NCBI RefSeq assembly: GCF_004114615.1
Contig: NZ_CP035300.1
Span: forward strand, 2,232,001 to 2,296,000
Length of the DNA: 64,000 nucleotides
Source of the DNA: Dyella sp. M7H15-1
GTDB lineage: Bacteria; Pseudomonadota; Gammaproteobacteria; Xanthomonadales; Rhodanobacteraceae
Reading direction: 5' to 3'
Of this stretch, positions 8,367 through 17,211 are shown in pieces. The translations under genes and the position numbers were made by a program. Each line of letters begins with the position of its first letter. The stretch's first letter is position 1. The notes beneath the pieces are model-generated. The model did not search any database. It saw only the letters and a list, made by a program, of their open reading frames with translations, and had not been told where the DNA came from.

Positions 8367-9539
8367 TTAGCTGGCCCTCTTCCGCTTGATCGGCACCACC
8401 TTGCCGGCGTCACCCGCTTCTAACTGCGCTAGCAGATCCGCCCAGACCTGCAGCGCCGCCTTCCGTTCCTCGAAGTAGTCGTGCCGGTTGTAGATGCCTA
8501 CCACGCCCTTGAGCTTGTGATTGAGGCAGCGCTCGGCAACGTGTGGCAATACGCCCAAAGCTTCCAGATGCGTGCGTGCGGTGCGGCGCATGTCGTGCAG
8601 GGTGAACGGTTCGCACTCGCCCATAAGGGGAATGACACTTTTAGCCATCGCTGCGTTCACCGTACTTTCACTGATGTGCGGGATCATTCGAGCCTGCATC
8701 TTCCGGGCAGGCAGCAGCCACGCGCTGGCGCCAGCCAGACGGATCAGTTCGCCCAGCGCCTCGACGGCCTGCCACGGCAAGGGGATATCGATCGCCTGCC
8801 CAGTCTTGGTTCGGTCGGCGGGCAAGTGCCACACCGCATTGTCCAGATCGAACTCCTTGATGGGCGCGCCGATCAGTTCCGTCTTGCGGTTGGCCAGCAT
8901 AAGCAGCAGCTTCACCGTGAGGGTGTTCTGGTAGGTCCAGCCTTTGGCATTGCGCATGGCTTCGAATAGGTGCACCAGCTCGTCACGGGTCAGCCAACGC
9001 TGGCGCGCTTCCTCAGTGCCGCCAGTGTCGGACGGGTCGAAGGCAGCCGCAGGATTGGTCAGCATCATCTCCCGCTTCACTGCATAATCGAACATGCGCT
9101 TGGACCAGCGTAGAACATCCGTGGCCATGGTAGGGACGCCACGTTTCACAATGGCCTTGAGCATGGTGTCGATGTGGGAGGGCCGGACATCCGCCAGCGC
9201 CAGATGCCCGATGGCGGGTTTGATATCCCGTTCGATGCGGCTGCGCACGATGTTGGGGTGCTTCCAGCGCCCAATGATCCGTTCGGCCAAGTATTCGTCA
9301 GCCAGCTTCGCCACCGCATTGCGGCCGGCCTCGATCCGGGCCACGGCGTCCTGCTTGAGCACCTGCTTCTCGGCGGCCAAGTCATGGCCCAGCGCCACCC
9401 GCGCCCGCATCTCCTTGGCGACCTTGCGGGCATCGGCAAGTGAGAGGGTGCTATAGCTGCCCAGGTCAAGCTTCTGGGGCTGACCGGCCAACTGGTAAAG
9501 CCCGCTACATGCGGGCTTTCGGGGAATGCAGGCTTTCAA
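8367..9539 (-). CDS. P4-type tyrosine integrase, N-terminally shortened
   Basis: The 390-residue protein shows a partial DUF4102 arm-binding domain (QKLDLGSYSTLSLADARKVA, about residues 23-42), a core-binding domain and a catalytic domain with HDMRRTARTHLEALG (His-x-x-Arg), a following NH pair and Tyr in VVGIYNRHDY. The usual family N-terminus (about 40-50 residues before the LGSY motif) is absent; instead the frame begins only 28 bp from the yicC stop, inside a terminator hairpin. I infer that the 5' end was lost or replaced at the junction with yicC. The catalytic part looks intact, but arm binding may be impaired, so the element is probably immobile. Confidence 0.85.
   Translation of the reverse strand: MKACIPRKPACSGLYQLAGQPQKLDLGSYSTLSLADARKVAKEMRARVALGHDLAAEKQVLKQDAVARIEAGRNAVAKLADEYLAERIIGRWKHPNIVRSRIERDIKPAIGHLALADVRPSHIDTMLKAIVKRGVPTMATDVLRWSKRMFDYAVKREMMLTNPAAAFDPSDTGGTEEARQRWLTRDELVHLFEAMRNAKGWTYQNTLTVKLLLMLANRKTELIGAPIKEFDLDNAVWHLPADRTKTGQAIDIPLPWQAVEALGELIRLAGASAWLLPARKMQARMIPHISESTVNAAMAKSVIPLMGECEPFTLHDMRRTARTHLEALGVLPHVAERCLNHKLKGVVGIYNRHDYFEERKAALQVWADLLAQLEAGDAGKVVPIKRKRAS
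9497..9519 (-). terminator. Intrinsic terminator downstream of yicC
   Basis: A perfect 9-bp stem (aaagcccgc / gcgggcttt) with a 5-nt loop lies 48 bp past the yicC stop on its strand. It overlaps the apparent start of the integrase reading frame, supporting the view that the first residues of that frame derive from host DNA. Confidence 0.75.
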
Positions 9540-9566
9540 CTGGACGACGCTGGACGTCGTTAGACA

Positions 9567-10424
9567 CTATTCGATGTTTTGCACTTGCTCGCGCATCTGT
9601 TCGATTAGCACTTTCAGCTCCACCGCCGCATTCGTGCTGCGTGCGTCGACCGATTTGGAACCCAACGTATTCGCCTCGCGGTTGAATTCCTGCATCAGGA
9701 AATCCAGTCGGCGCCCCACGGGCTCCTTGAGGCCCAACACGCGACGCGTTTCGGTGATATGCGTACTGAGGCGATCAAGCTCTTCATCCACATCAGAACG
9801 CGTGACCTGCAACACCAACTCCTGCTCCAGGCGCCCCGGATCGGCCGGCTGCTTGAGATCAGCCAGGCGCGATTCGAGTCGGGCGCGCAATGCGGTGCGG
9901 ATTTCCGGCATCCAGCCACGCACATCGGCCACGATGCGCTCGATGCCGTCCAGGCGCTCACGCAGGATATCGCCCAGCTTGGCGCCTTCACGCTCGCGGG
10001 TCGCGGTCAGGGCATCCAGCGCACGGTCAAGCACGCCGAGCAGAGCAGCCTGTTGTGCCTCCTGATCCACCTCCGCATGCTGCAGCACACCCGGGAAACG
10101 CAACAGCTCGGTGAACTCGACGCGCATGCGCGGGAAGCGGGCCTCCATATCCAGCGCCAGCTCCGACAAGCGCGCGATCATGCCGCTGTCCACCTGCAAG
10201 GTTTCACCACGCGATTCGCCCCGCCGCACGATCACGTCCACCTTGCCACGCGAAAGCCGCCCAGCGATGCGTTCGCGCAAAGCCGGCTCGAAACTGCGCA
10301 AGTCTTCAGGCAATCGAGGGCTGATTTCGAGGTAGCGATGATTGACCGTACGCAACTCGCAGGTCAGCACCCCGGCAAGGGTGACAGTCTCGGCGGAGGC
10401 ATAAGCGGTCATGCTGCGAATCAT
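9567..10424 (-). CDS. yicC: YicC family endoribonuclease-like protein
   Basis: Starting at the ATG that gives MIRSMTAYASAE, the protein has 285 residues, the normal length for YicC; a longer frame exists upstream but would overlap rph and lacks family similarity. The N-terminal MIRSMTAYA and C-terminal FNREANTLGSKS motifs are diagnostic. E. coli YicC has been described as an RNase that affects small RNAs. It is divergent from rph, with 73 bp between the starts, matching the conserved rph-yicC divergent arrangement. Confidence 0.93.
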   Translation of the reverse strand: MIRSMTAYASAETVTLAGVLTCELRTVNHRYLEISPRLPEDLRSFEPALRERIAGRLSRGKVDVIVRRGESRGETLQVDSGMIARLSELALDMEARFPRMRVEFTELLRFPGVLQHAEVDQEAQQAALLGVLDRALDALTATREREGAKLGDILRERLDGIERIVADVRGWMPEIRTALRARLESRLADLKQPADPGRLEQELVLQVTRSDVDEELDRLSTHITETRRVLGLKEPVGRRLDFLMQEFNREANTLGSKSVDARSTNAAVELKVLIEQMREQVQNIE

Positions 10425-10497
10425 CGAATACGGTCCCGCACGATGGAGAAAGCGGCAATGGTAAACTGTCCCACCCCGACTTGCCCAACACGAACCT

Positions 10498-11226
10498 ATG
10501 ACAGTGTCCCGCCCGAGTGGCCGCGCCCATGACCAGTTGCGCAACATCACGATCGAGCGTCACTACACCCGCCATGCCGAAGGTTCCGTACTCGTTGCCT
10601 TTGGCGATACCCGCGTACTGTGCACCGCCAGCATCGAAGACCGCCTGCCACCGTGGCTGCGTGGCAAGGGTGAAGGCTGGGTGACAGCCGAATACGGCAT
10701 GCTGCCACGCGCCACCTCTACCCGCACGCAACGCGAAGCCACGCGCGGCAGCCAGGGTGGCCGGACTATGGAAATCCAGCGTCTGATTGGCCGCAGCCTG
10801 CGTGCCTGCGTGGATCGTCAGGCGCTTGGCGAACGTGTCATCACTCTGGACTGCGACGTGCTGCAGGCGGACGGCGGCACTCGCACCACCGCCATCACTG
10901 GCGCCTATGTGGCATTGGTGGATGCCGTCAATCGGCTGATGAAACGCGAGAACCTGCGACGCAATCCGATCGTCGGCGCGGTGGCGGCGATTTCGGTCGG
11001 CGTGTATCAAGGCATGCCGGTGCTCGACCTCGATTACGCCGAAGATGCCAACTGCGATACCGATATGAACGTGGTGATGAACGACGGCGGCGGCCTGATC
11101 GAAGTGCAAGGCACCGCCGAAGGCCATGCCTTCCGCCGCAACGAGATGGACGCCATGCTCGATCTGGCCGAGAAAGGCATAGGCGAGCTGGTCCGGTTGC
11201 AGCGTGAGGCGCTGGAATCACATTGA
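10498..11226 (+). CDS. rph: Ribonuclease PH
   Basis: The 242-residue protein matches RNase PH throughout: [49 protein letters not shown] with the phosphate-binding Arg, and [18 protein letters not shown] with catalytic Asp residues. It trims tRNA 3' ends using phosphate. Its stop overlaps the rdgB start by 4 bp, and rph-rdgB-hemW form an operon. Confidence 0.97.
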   Translation: MTVSRPSGRAHDQLRNITIERHYTRHAEGSVLVAFGDTRVLCTASIEDRLPPWLRGKGEGWVTAEYGMLPRATSTRTQREATRGSQGGRTMEIQRLIGRSLRACVDRQALGERVITLDCDVLQADGGTRTTAITGAYVALVDAVNRLMKRENLRRNPIVGAVAAISVGVYQGMPVLDLDYAEDANCDTDMNVVMNDGGGLIEVQGTAEGHAFRRNEMDAMLDLAEKGIGELVRLQREALESH

Positions 11227-11855
11227 ACTCACCGACTGATCGCATGCAACGCATCGTTCTCGCCAGCAGCAATCGCGGCAAGCTTGCCGAATTCAACGCA
11301 CTTCTTGCTGGCAGCCATTTCAAGGTGATTCCGCAAGCCGAACTAGGCGTTGAAGACGCCGAGGAAACCGGGCTCAGCTTTGTCGAAAATGCCCTGCTCA
11401 AGGCACGCCATGCCGCCCAAATTACCGGCCTGCCCGCGCTGGCCGACGACTCCGGATTGTGCGTAGCGCACCTGCTTGGCGCACCTGGCCTGTACTCCGC
11501 TCGCTACCACGGCAGGCATGGCGATAGCGCCGCGAACAATGCGCGCCTGCTAGGAGAACTGGAAGGCGTACCGGCCGAACAGCGCGGTGCGTTCTTCATC
11601 AGCGTACTGGCACTGCTGCGGCACGCGAACGACCCCGCCCCCATCCTTGCCGAAGGCCGCTGGCATGGCCGGATTCTGGAAGCGCCACGCGGCACGCATG
11701 GTTTTGGTTACGACCCATTATTCCTGCCCCATGAGCAATGGCTCAGCGCTGCCGAACTGGCGCCATCGCTCAAGAATCGCCTGAGCCATCGCGCGCAAGC
11801 CATGGCGCAATTGCATGCGCGCATCGCCGAACCGCAGCCTGATCCATGTCCTTGA
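11223..11855 (+). CDS. rdgB: XTP/dITP diphosphatase (non-canonical purine NTP pyrophosphatase)
   Basis: The 210-residue protein has the family motif [10 protein letters not shown] (about residues 15-24), the active-site LADDSGLCV and the [10 protein letters not shown] segment. It hydrolyses ITP, XTP and dITP, keeping deaminated purines out of nucleic acids. The start used overlaps rph; an internal ATG at residue 8 ([10 protein letters not shown]) is also plausible and nearer the conserved start. It overlaps hemW by 10 bp. Confidence 0.96.
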   Translation: MNSPTDRMQRIVLASSNRGKLAEFNALLAGSHFKVIPQAELGVEDAEETGLSFVENALLKARHAAQITGLPALADDSGLCVAHLLGAPGLYSARYHGRHGDSAANNARLLGELEGVPAEQRGAFFISVLALLRHANDPAPILAEGRWHGRILEAPRGTHGFGYDPLFLPHEQWLSAAELAPSLKNRLSHRAQAMAQLHARIAEPQPDPCP

Positions 11856-13009
11856 TCGCACCACCGCTGGCCCTGTACGTGCACATGCCGTGGTGCGTGA
11901 AGAAGTGTCCTTACTGCGACTTCAATTCGCACGGACTACGCGGCGAGCCTCCCTACGCTGCCTATGTCGATACCTTGCTGGCCGATCTGGACGCCGATCG
12001 CATGGATTTCGGCAGTGCACTGGCGAACCGGCCGATCGTCAGCGTGTTTTTCGGCGGCGGCACCCCCAGCCTGTTCGCACCGGACTTGATTGCCCGTTTC
12101 CTTGACGGCGCCCGTGCCCGCATCCCCTTTGCCGAACAGTGCGAAGTGACACTGGAGACCAACCCGGGCACCGTCGAGCACGGCCGTTTCGATGGCTATC
12201 TCGCCGCGGGGATCAATCGCATCTCCTTCGGTATCCAGAGTTTTGATGACGACAAGCTCAAGCGCCTCGGCCGCATTCATTCGGCCAGTGAAGCGGAAGC
12301 GGCAGTGAAGTCGGCACAGGACGCCGGCATCGGCAACATCAATCTCGATCTGATGTATGCCCTGCCCGAACAATCCCTCGACGGCGCCTTGGCCGACGTT
12401 ACGCGTGCAGTGACTTTGCAACCCACTCACATCTCGCACTACCAGCTCACCCTGGAGCCCAACACGGTTTTCGCCGCACACCCACCCCCGCTGCCGGACG
12501 ACGACACGGCCTGGGCCATGCAAGAAGCCTGCGAAACGCGACTAAGTGACGCTGGCTACGTGCAATATGAGATCTCCGCCTATGCCCAACCGGGCCGGCG
12601 CTGCGAACACAACCTCAATTACTGGCAATTCGGCGATTACCTTGGGATAGGTGCTGGTGCGCACGGCAAGCTCACGGACGCAAGTCGCGGCGACGTATTC
12701 CGCCGCTGGAAGACCCGCCACCCGAATGCCTACCTCGAAGCGGCAGGCGGACCGGGCCGGATCGGCGGCCATGCCGCGGTGGCGCACGCTGAGCTTCCCT
12801 TCGAATACATGCTCAACGCCTTGCGGCTGATCGGCGGGGTTCCGGCTGACGCCTTCCCCGCGCGCACTGGCCTGCCTTTGCAACACATCAACGACCGCCT
12901 AGCGCAAGGCCGCCAACGCGGCTGGCTGGATACAGACCCTCAACGACTGACCACGACCCCGCTAGGGCAACGCTTTCTCAACGACGTGATTGCAAGCTTC
13001 CTCGGTTGA
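11846..13009 (+). CDS. hemW: Radical SAM protein HemW (haem chaperone)
   Basis: This 387-residue radical SAM protein has the HemW-type cluster motif CVKKCPYC (Cys17, Cys21, Cys24) followed by DFNSH, the SAM-binding FFGGGTPS, and a C-terminal HemW domain. It resembles HemN, but lacks the longer HemN N-terminus, and the rph-rdgB-hemW order is the usual HemW setting. HemW binds haem and is proposed to insert it into target proteins. Confidence 0.95.
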   Translation: MSLIAPPLALYVHMPWCVKKCPYCDFNSHGLRGEPPYAAYVDTLLADLDADRMDFGSALANRPIVSVFFGGGTPSLFAPDLIARFLDGARARIPFAEQCEVTLETNPGTVEHGRFDGYLAAGINRISFGIQSFDDDKLKRLGRIHSASEAEAAVKSAQDAGIGNINLDLMYALPEQSLDGALADVTRAVTLQPTHISHYQLTLEPNTVFAAHPPPLPDDDTAWAMQEACETRLSDAGYVQYEISAYAQPGRRCEHNLNYWQFGDYLGIGAGAHGKLTDASRGDVFRRWKTRHPNAYLEAAGGPGRIGGHAAVAHAELPFEYMLNALRLIGGVPADAFPARTGLPLQHINDRLAQGRQRGWLDTDPQRLTTTPLGQRFLNDVIASFLG

Positions 13010-13088
13010 TCGCTTTGCCACCTCAGGCTCATGACGGCAACCCAGATCCGGCTTACACTTGCCTCGGGGATATTCTGGGATTGGGGTC

Positions 13089-15461
13089 ATGGATGTCGAA
13101 CCGAAGGTTCATCCGTTTGCCGCCCGCGACCGTCTTCGCCGTGCCAACCACGGCGAGTTGCCCGTACGTGCGCACCGGTTAATCGATGCTGCCTGCACAC
13201 TTTGCGATCACTGGATCGAACCAACATTGCGCCTGTGCCTGGATCGTTTCGATAAACGCCTTTATAACCAAGCGGAGAAATCGCGCAACCATCTTGAGCA
13301 GCAATGTTGCTTCGACAGCCGCAGCCTGACGCAGCAAGGGCGTGACGGATTCATCCAGTCGTTCGGCGCGCGCCTGCGCGACAGCTTCGAACAGATGGGC
13401 GACGTCGACGAGGATGAAACGCCGCAACCGCTCAGCCTGCCATCGCTGACCCTGCTCGACCGCACCGAACACGAACTCACCGCCGCGCTCGACAACCTCG
13501 CCGCGCGCATCGAAGCCCACAACGGCGTGCTTTTATCCGAGCTATCCTATCGCCTGGCGGTGCTCGTGGGCTCGCCACCGCTGGAAGGGCCGAATCTGCC
13601 GCCCGGACCGCAGAACATGGCGCACATCCTGCGTGCAGCCAGCGAGCCACTCAATCTGCCGCTCGAACATCACCTGATGTTGCTACAGGTGTTCGAAAGC
13701 ACCGTCGGTGCGGCGCTGGTCTCGCTTTACGAAGATCTCAACGCCAAGCTGCTCGCCGACGGCATCCTGCCGCAGCTCCGTGCCTTCGCCGCAGCCCGCC
13801 CCACGCACGGTCCAGCGCAAGCTGCGTCACCCGGTGTCGCACCCGCAGCGCCGACGACAGACACAGCGGAACGCAGCGAACCCATCGTCGTACTGGAAAC
13901 CCTGCGCGACCTGCTGGCGCGACAGCGTATGGGCACCGCCGTCCCGGCACCCAGCGACAACGGACGAACCGCCACGCATGATGAATTGCAACTTGCGCTG
14001 ACGACCCTGCAGCAGTGCATGATCCAGGTCACCGACCAGACCAGCCGCGAACTATGCAGCGCCCAACGCCTGCATGAAGAATTGTTGCTGCAACTCAATG
14101 TCGGCCTGCTACCAGGCGCCACGCGCATGCAGCTCAGTGCCGAACAAGGCGACACGGTGGAGCTGGTGGCCATGTTGTTCGAGCAGCTCGCCAACCAGTT
14201 GCATCACGGCCCCGGTGCACGCCTGCTGCTGAACAATCTGCAATGGCCCCTGCTGCGTCTGGCTATGACGGATCGTGATTTCTTCAACCAGCGCGAACAT
14301 CCTGCGCGCCAGTTGCTGGGCAAGCTGGCCGAAGCCGTCAACAACTGGCTCGACGGCCCGGATAGCGAAATCGACCATCCATTGCTGACCAAGCTGGGGC
14401 AATGGGTGGCACGCGCACAACAGGGGCCGCCCACGGCCGGGCTCTATACGAGCCTGTTGGCCGACATCGAGCATCACCTTGCGCAACTGGCCCGCAAAGC
14501 CCAAGCCGCTGAGCGCCGCCACGTCGAAGCCATGCAAGGCCACGAACGCCTGGAACAAGCACGTCATCGCGCCGATGAATTGATCGCCGAACGTTTTGCC
14601 ATCGCCTCGCCACGCGGGCTGCTGCGCACACTCCTGGAGCGTGCGTGGACCGATGTACTCGCGCTCAACCTGCTGCGTTACGGTGAACACAGCGATGCTT
14701 TTCGGCAACAGTTGCGCGTCACCGATCAATTGCTTGGTCAGTTCCCAGTCAACGATCCGGTACTGCTGCGGCACGAAGTGGAAACCAGCTTGCAGCAGAT
14801 CGGCATGAACGCCGAAGAGGCCGAGCAAGTCGCACAACGACTGATTGGCGTCGAAACAACGATCACCATCGAACCGGAAGCAGCCGCAACGGAAACTGCT
14901 TCTTCCGATATCACTCATCTCGAACCTATCGTTGAAGTACAAACAACACCGATACAATCACCACCGCAACCTGAACCAAGCGCGCCTCCGACAAAGCCCA
15001 GGACAGCCGTTACAGCACGCGCCGCTGACGCCCCAAGCGCCACCGATCTGGCCATTCGCCTCAAGCAGCATCAGCGCCTGGGCGAGCAGCGCGTGCACGA
15101 AACAGCACTGGCCAAGGATGCCTCCGCGGCGCCACCGCTGGGACTGCGCGAGGCACGCATCTACAACCGCTTACGCCAAATGCCTTTCGGTAACTGGTTC
15201 GAATTCATCGATCCTGCGACCGGTGAGGTCACCCAACGCAAGCTCGCCTGGTTCTCGCCACTTTCCGGCAACAGCCTGTTCGTCAATCGCCGCGGCCAGC
15301 GCAGCGATGTCATGAACTTGCAGGAACTGGCCCGTGCCATCGCCAACGGCAAGGTGCGCGAACTGCCGCCACGGGAAGAAAACCTGCTCGACCGTGCCTG
15401 GCATGCACTCACCACCCGCCTGCTGCACCCTGCATCGCCTTTGCCGAAAGTCCACTCATGA
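13089..15461 (+). CDS. DUF1631 family protein
   Basis: The ATG at 13089 has a GGGG ribosome site four bases upstream and gives MDVEPKVHPFAARDRL; this start is preferred over one 30 bp upstream. The 790-residue protein is mainly helical, with LSLPSLTLLDRTEHE in the first quarter, a low-complexity Glu/Pro/Ala region (about 600-660), and a C-terminal segment rich in RLRQMPFGNWFEF that matches DUF1631 proteins of Xanthomonadales and Pseudomonas. The function is unknown; some relatives are linked to c-di-GMP signalling, and the PilZ gene immediately downstream, overlapping by 4 bp, fits that idea. Confidence 0.85.
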   Translation: MDVEPKVHPFAARDRLRRANHGELPVRAHRLIDAACTLCDHWIEPTLRLCLDRFDKRLYNQAEKSRNHLEQQCCFDSRSLTQQGRDGFIQSFGARLRDSFEQMGDVDEDETPQPLSLPSLTLLDRTEHELTAALDNLAARIEAHNGVLLSELSYRLAVLVGSPPLEGPNLPPGPQNMAHILRAASEPLNLPLEHHLMLLQVFESTVGAALVSLYEDLNAKLLADGILPQLRAFAAARPTHGPAQAASPGVAPAAPTTDTAERSEPIVVLETLRDLLARQRMGTAVPAPSDNGRTATHDELQLALTTLQQCMIQVTDQTSRELCSAQRLHEELLLQLNVGLLPGATRMQLSAEQGDTVELVAMLFEQLANQLHHGPGARLLLNNLQWPLLRLAMTDRDFFNQREHPARQLLGKLAEAVNNWLDGPDSEIDHPLLTKLGQWVARAQQGPPTAGLYTSLLADIEHHLAQLARKAQAAERRHVEAMQGHERLEQARHRADELIAERFAIASPRGLLRTLLERAWTDVLALNLLRYGEHSDAFRQQLRVTDQLLGQFPVNDPVLLRHEVETSLQQIGMNAEEAEQVAQRLIGVETTITIEPEAAATETASSDITHLEPIVEVQTTPIQSPPQPEPSAPPTKPRTAVTARAADAPSATDLAIRLKQHQRLGEQRVHETALAKDASAAPPLGLREARIYNRLRQMPFGNWFEFIDPATGEVTQRKLAWFSPLSGNSLFVNRRGQRSDVMNLQELARAIANGKVRELPPREENLLDRAWHALTTRLLHPASPLPKVHS

Positions 15462-15796
15462 ATACTCCTGAACAGCGCCGCGCGCCGCGCAAGCGTCCGG
15501 ATGCCCGCATCACCGTCACCGATGCCATCACCGGCCAACTGCTCGGACATCTGGGCAACCTATCCAGCAACGGCATGCTGCTGATTGGTCAGCGCGTACC
15601 ACGCAACGATGCGATATACCAGGTGAACCTGCCGTTGCACCGGCACGACGGCAGCGTATCGACGATCGAGATCGGCATCCAGGAACAATGGCACGAATCA
15701 GCCGCCACGCCAGGGCAGACCTGGGCGGGGTATCGGATCATTGCGATCAGCAATGCGGAGGCCATGCAATTGGATCATTGGCTGCAGCAGGCGTGA
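15458..15796 (+). CDS. PilZ domain protein
   Basis: The 112-residue protein begins MNTPEQRRAPRKRPDARITV; the RRAPRKR cluster and the later NLSSNGMLL (replacing the classical D/NxSxxG) are the two c-di-GMP-binding elements of PilZ domains. It is a probable cytoplasmic c-di-GMP receptor. It overlaps the DUF1631 stop by 4 bp, so the two are likely translated together and may act together. Confidence 0.88.
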   Translation: MNTPEQRRAPRKRPDARITVTDAITGQLLGHLGNLSSNGMLLIGQRVPRNDAIYQVNLPLHRHDGSVSTIEIGIQEQWHESAATPGQTWAGYRIIAISNAEAMQLDHWLQQA

Positions 15797-15876
15797 TGGC
15801 ACTGCTTCAGGCACGTGCGAGGGGAACGGAAAAGCCGCGCTACACTGAAGGACTCCCATCCCCACCGGAATACCGC

Positions 15877-17196
15877 ATGAGCCACGATCTCACCTCGCTG
15901 TATGCTCAGCACATCGCCACGTTGCGCGCACGCGCAGACAAAGCTCTGTCCCTGGGTGGCTTCGACCATCTGCTCGTGGCTGCAAGCACGCCTTTGCGCA
16001 AGTTCCTCGATGATCAGGATTACCCCTTCGTCGCCAATCCGCATTTTCGCCATTGGCTGCCGCTCACCGATACGCCGGGTAGCTGGGTGATCTACACACC
16101 CGGCCACAAGCCCAAGCTCATCTTCGTGCAGCCACGCGATTACTGGCACGTGGTGCCGGCTGCACCGAATGGTTACTGGGTCGATGCATTCGACATCCGC
16201 ATCGTGCGCACGGCTGCCGAAGCCGTGGCCGCCCTGCCGAAAGGTAAGCGGGCAGTCATCGCACCCCATTGCCCGGAAATCGAAGGCATGGAGGTCAACC
16301 ATCCGCAAGCGGTAACGGATTACCTGCACTGGCATCGCAGCTACAAAACGCCTTACGAACTGGCGCTGATGCGCGAAGCCAACCACGTTGGCGCACGCGC
16401 CCATCGCGCCGCTGAAAAAGCCTTCCGTGCTGGCGAGAGCGAACTTGGTATTCACCTGGCCTACCTCGCGGCAGCGCGCCAGACCGATGCAGAGCTGCCC
16501 TATTCCAGCATCGTGGGCCTCAACGAGCACAGCGCGGTGCTGCACTACACGAACTTCGACCGCACGCCGCCCAAGCAGCAGCACTCCTTCCTGATCGATG
16601 CCGGCGGCAGCGCGGCGGGTTACGCCAGCGACATCACGCGTACCTATGCCGCGGCCGGTCATTCCGACTTTCAGGCGCTGATCGACAGCGTGGAAAAAGC
16701 GCAACTCGGTTTCGTCGCGAAGGTGAAAGCAGGCCAAAGCTATCCTGACCTGCATATCCATGCCCATCATGTATTGGCTGATGTACTGCGCGAACACGGC
16801 GTCATCGACATGAGCGCCGAAAGCGCCGTGCAATCCGGTGTCACCGCCACTTTCTTCCCGCATGGCCTGGGGCATCCGATTGGTTTGCAGGTGCACGATG
16901 TCGCCGGCTTCCAGGCCAGCGAAAGCGGCGGCTATATTCCACGCCCCGAAGGGCACCCCTATCTACGCATGACACGCGCACTGGAACCCGGCATGGTGGT
17001 GACCATCGAACCGGGTCTGTACTTCATCGACATGCTGCTGGAAGAACTGCGCAACACACCGGCCGCCAAGGATATCGACTGGGCCAAAGTCGATGCATTC
17101 CGACCGTACGGCGGCATCCGCATCGAAGACGATGTGGTGTGCACCCATGATGAGCCGGAAAATCTTACGCGCGATGCTTTTGCCATGCTGAACTGA
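15877..17196 (+). CDS. pepQ: Xaa-Pro dipeptidase
   Basis: Using the ATG giving MSHDLTSLYAQHIATL, the protein has 439 residues, close to E. coli PepQ (443). The C-terminal pita-bread domain shows all five metal ligands: the two Asp in DAGGSAAGYASDITRTY, His in FFPHGLGHPIG, Glu in TIEPGLYF and Glu in GGIRIEDDV. It cleaves dipeptides with C-terminal proline. A longer upstream frame exists but runs through the PilZ gene and lacks similarity. Confidence 0.96.
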   Translation: MSHDLTSLYAQHIATLRARADKALSLGGFDHLLVAASTPLRKFLDDQDYPFVANPHFRHWLPLTDTPGSWVIYTPGHKPKLIFVQPRDYWHVVPAAPNGYWVDAFDIRIVRTAAEAVAALPKGKRAVIAPHCPEIEGMEVNHPQAVTDYLHWHRSYKTPYELALMREANHVGARAHRAAEKAFRAGESELGIHLAYLAAARQTDAELPYSSIVGLNEHSAVLHYTNFDRTPPKQQHSFLIDAGGSAAGYASDITRTYAAAGHSDFQALIDSVEKAQLGFVAKVKAGQSYPDLHIHAHHVLADVLREHGVIDMSAESAVQSGVTATFFPHGLGHPIGLQVHDVAGFQASESGGYIPRPEGHPYLRMTRALEPGMVVTIEPGLYFIDMLLEELRNTPAAKDIDWAKVDAFRPYGGIRIEDDVVCTHDEPENLTRDAFAMLN

Positions 17197-17211
17197 TCAC
17201 CGGACAATACG

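Noticed and set aside
10425-10550. Longer start for yicC overlapping rph
   Set aside because: The extension overlaps the divergent rph coding region and lacks family similarity; the family begins MIRSMT at 10424.
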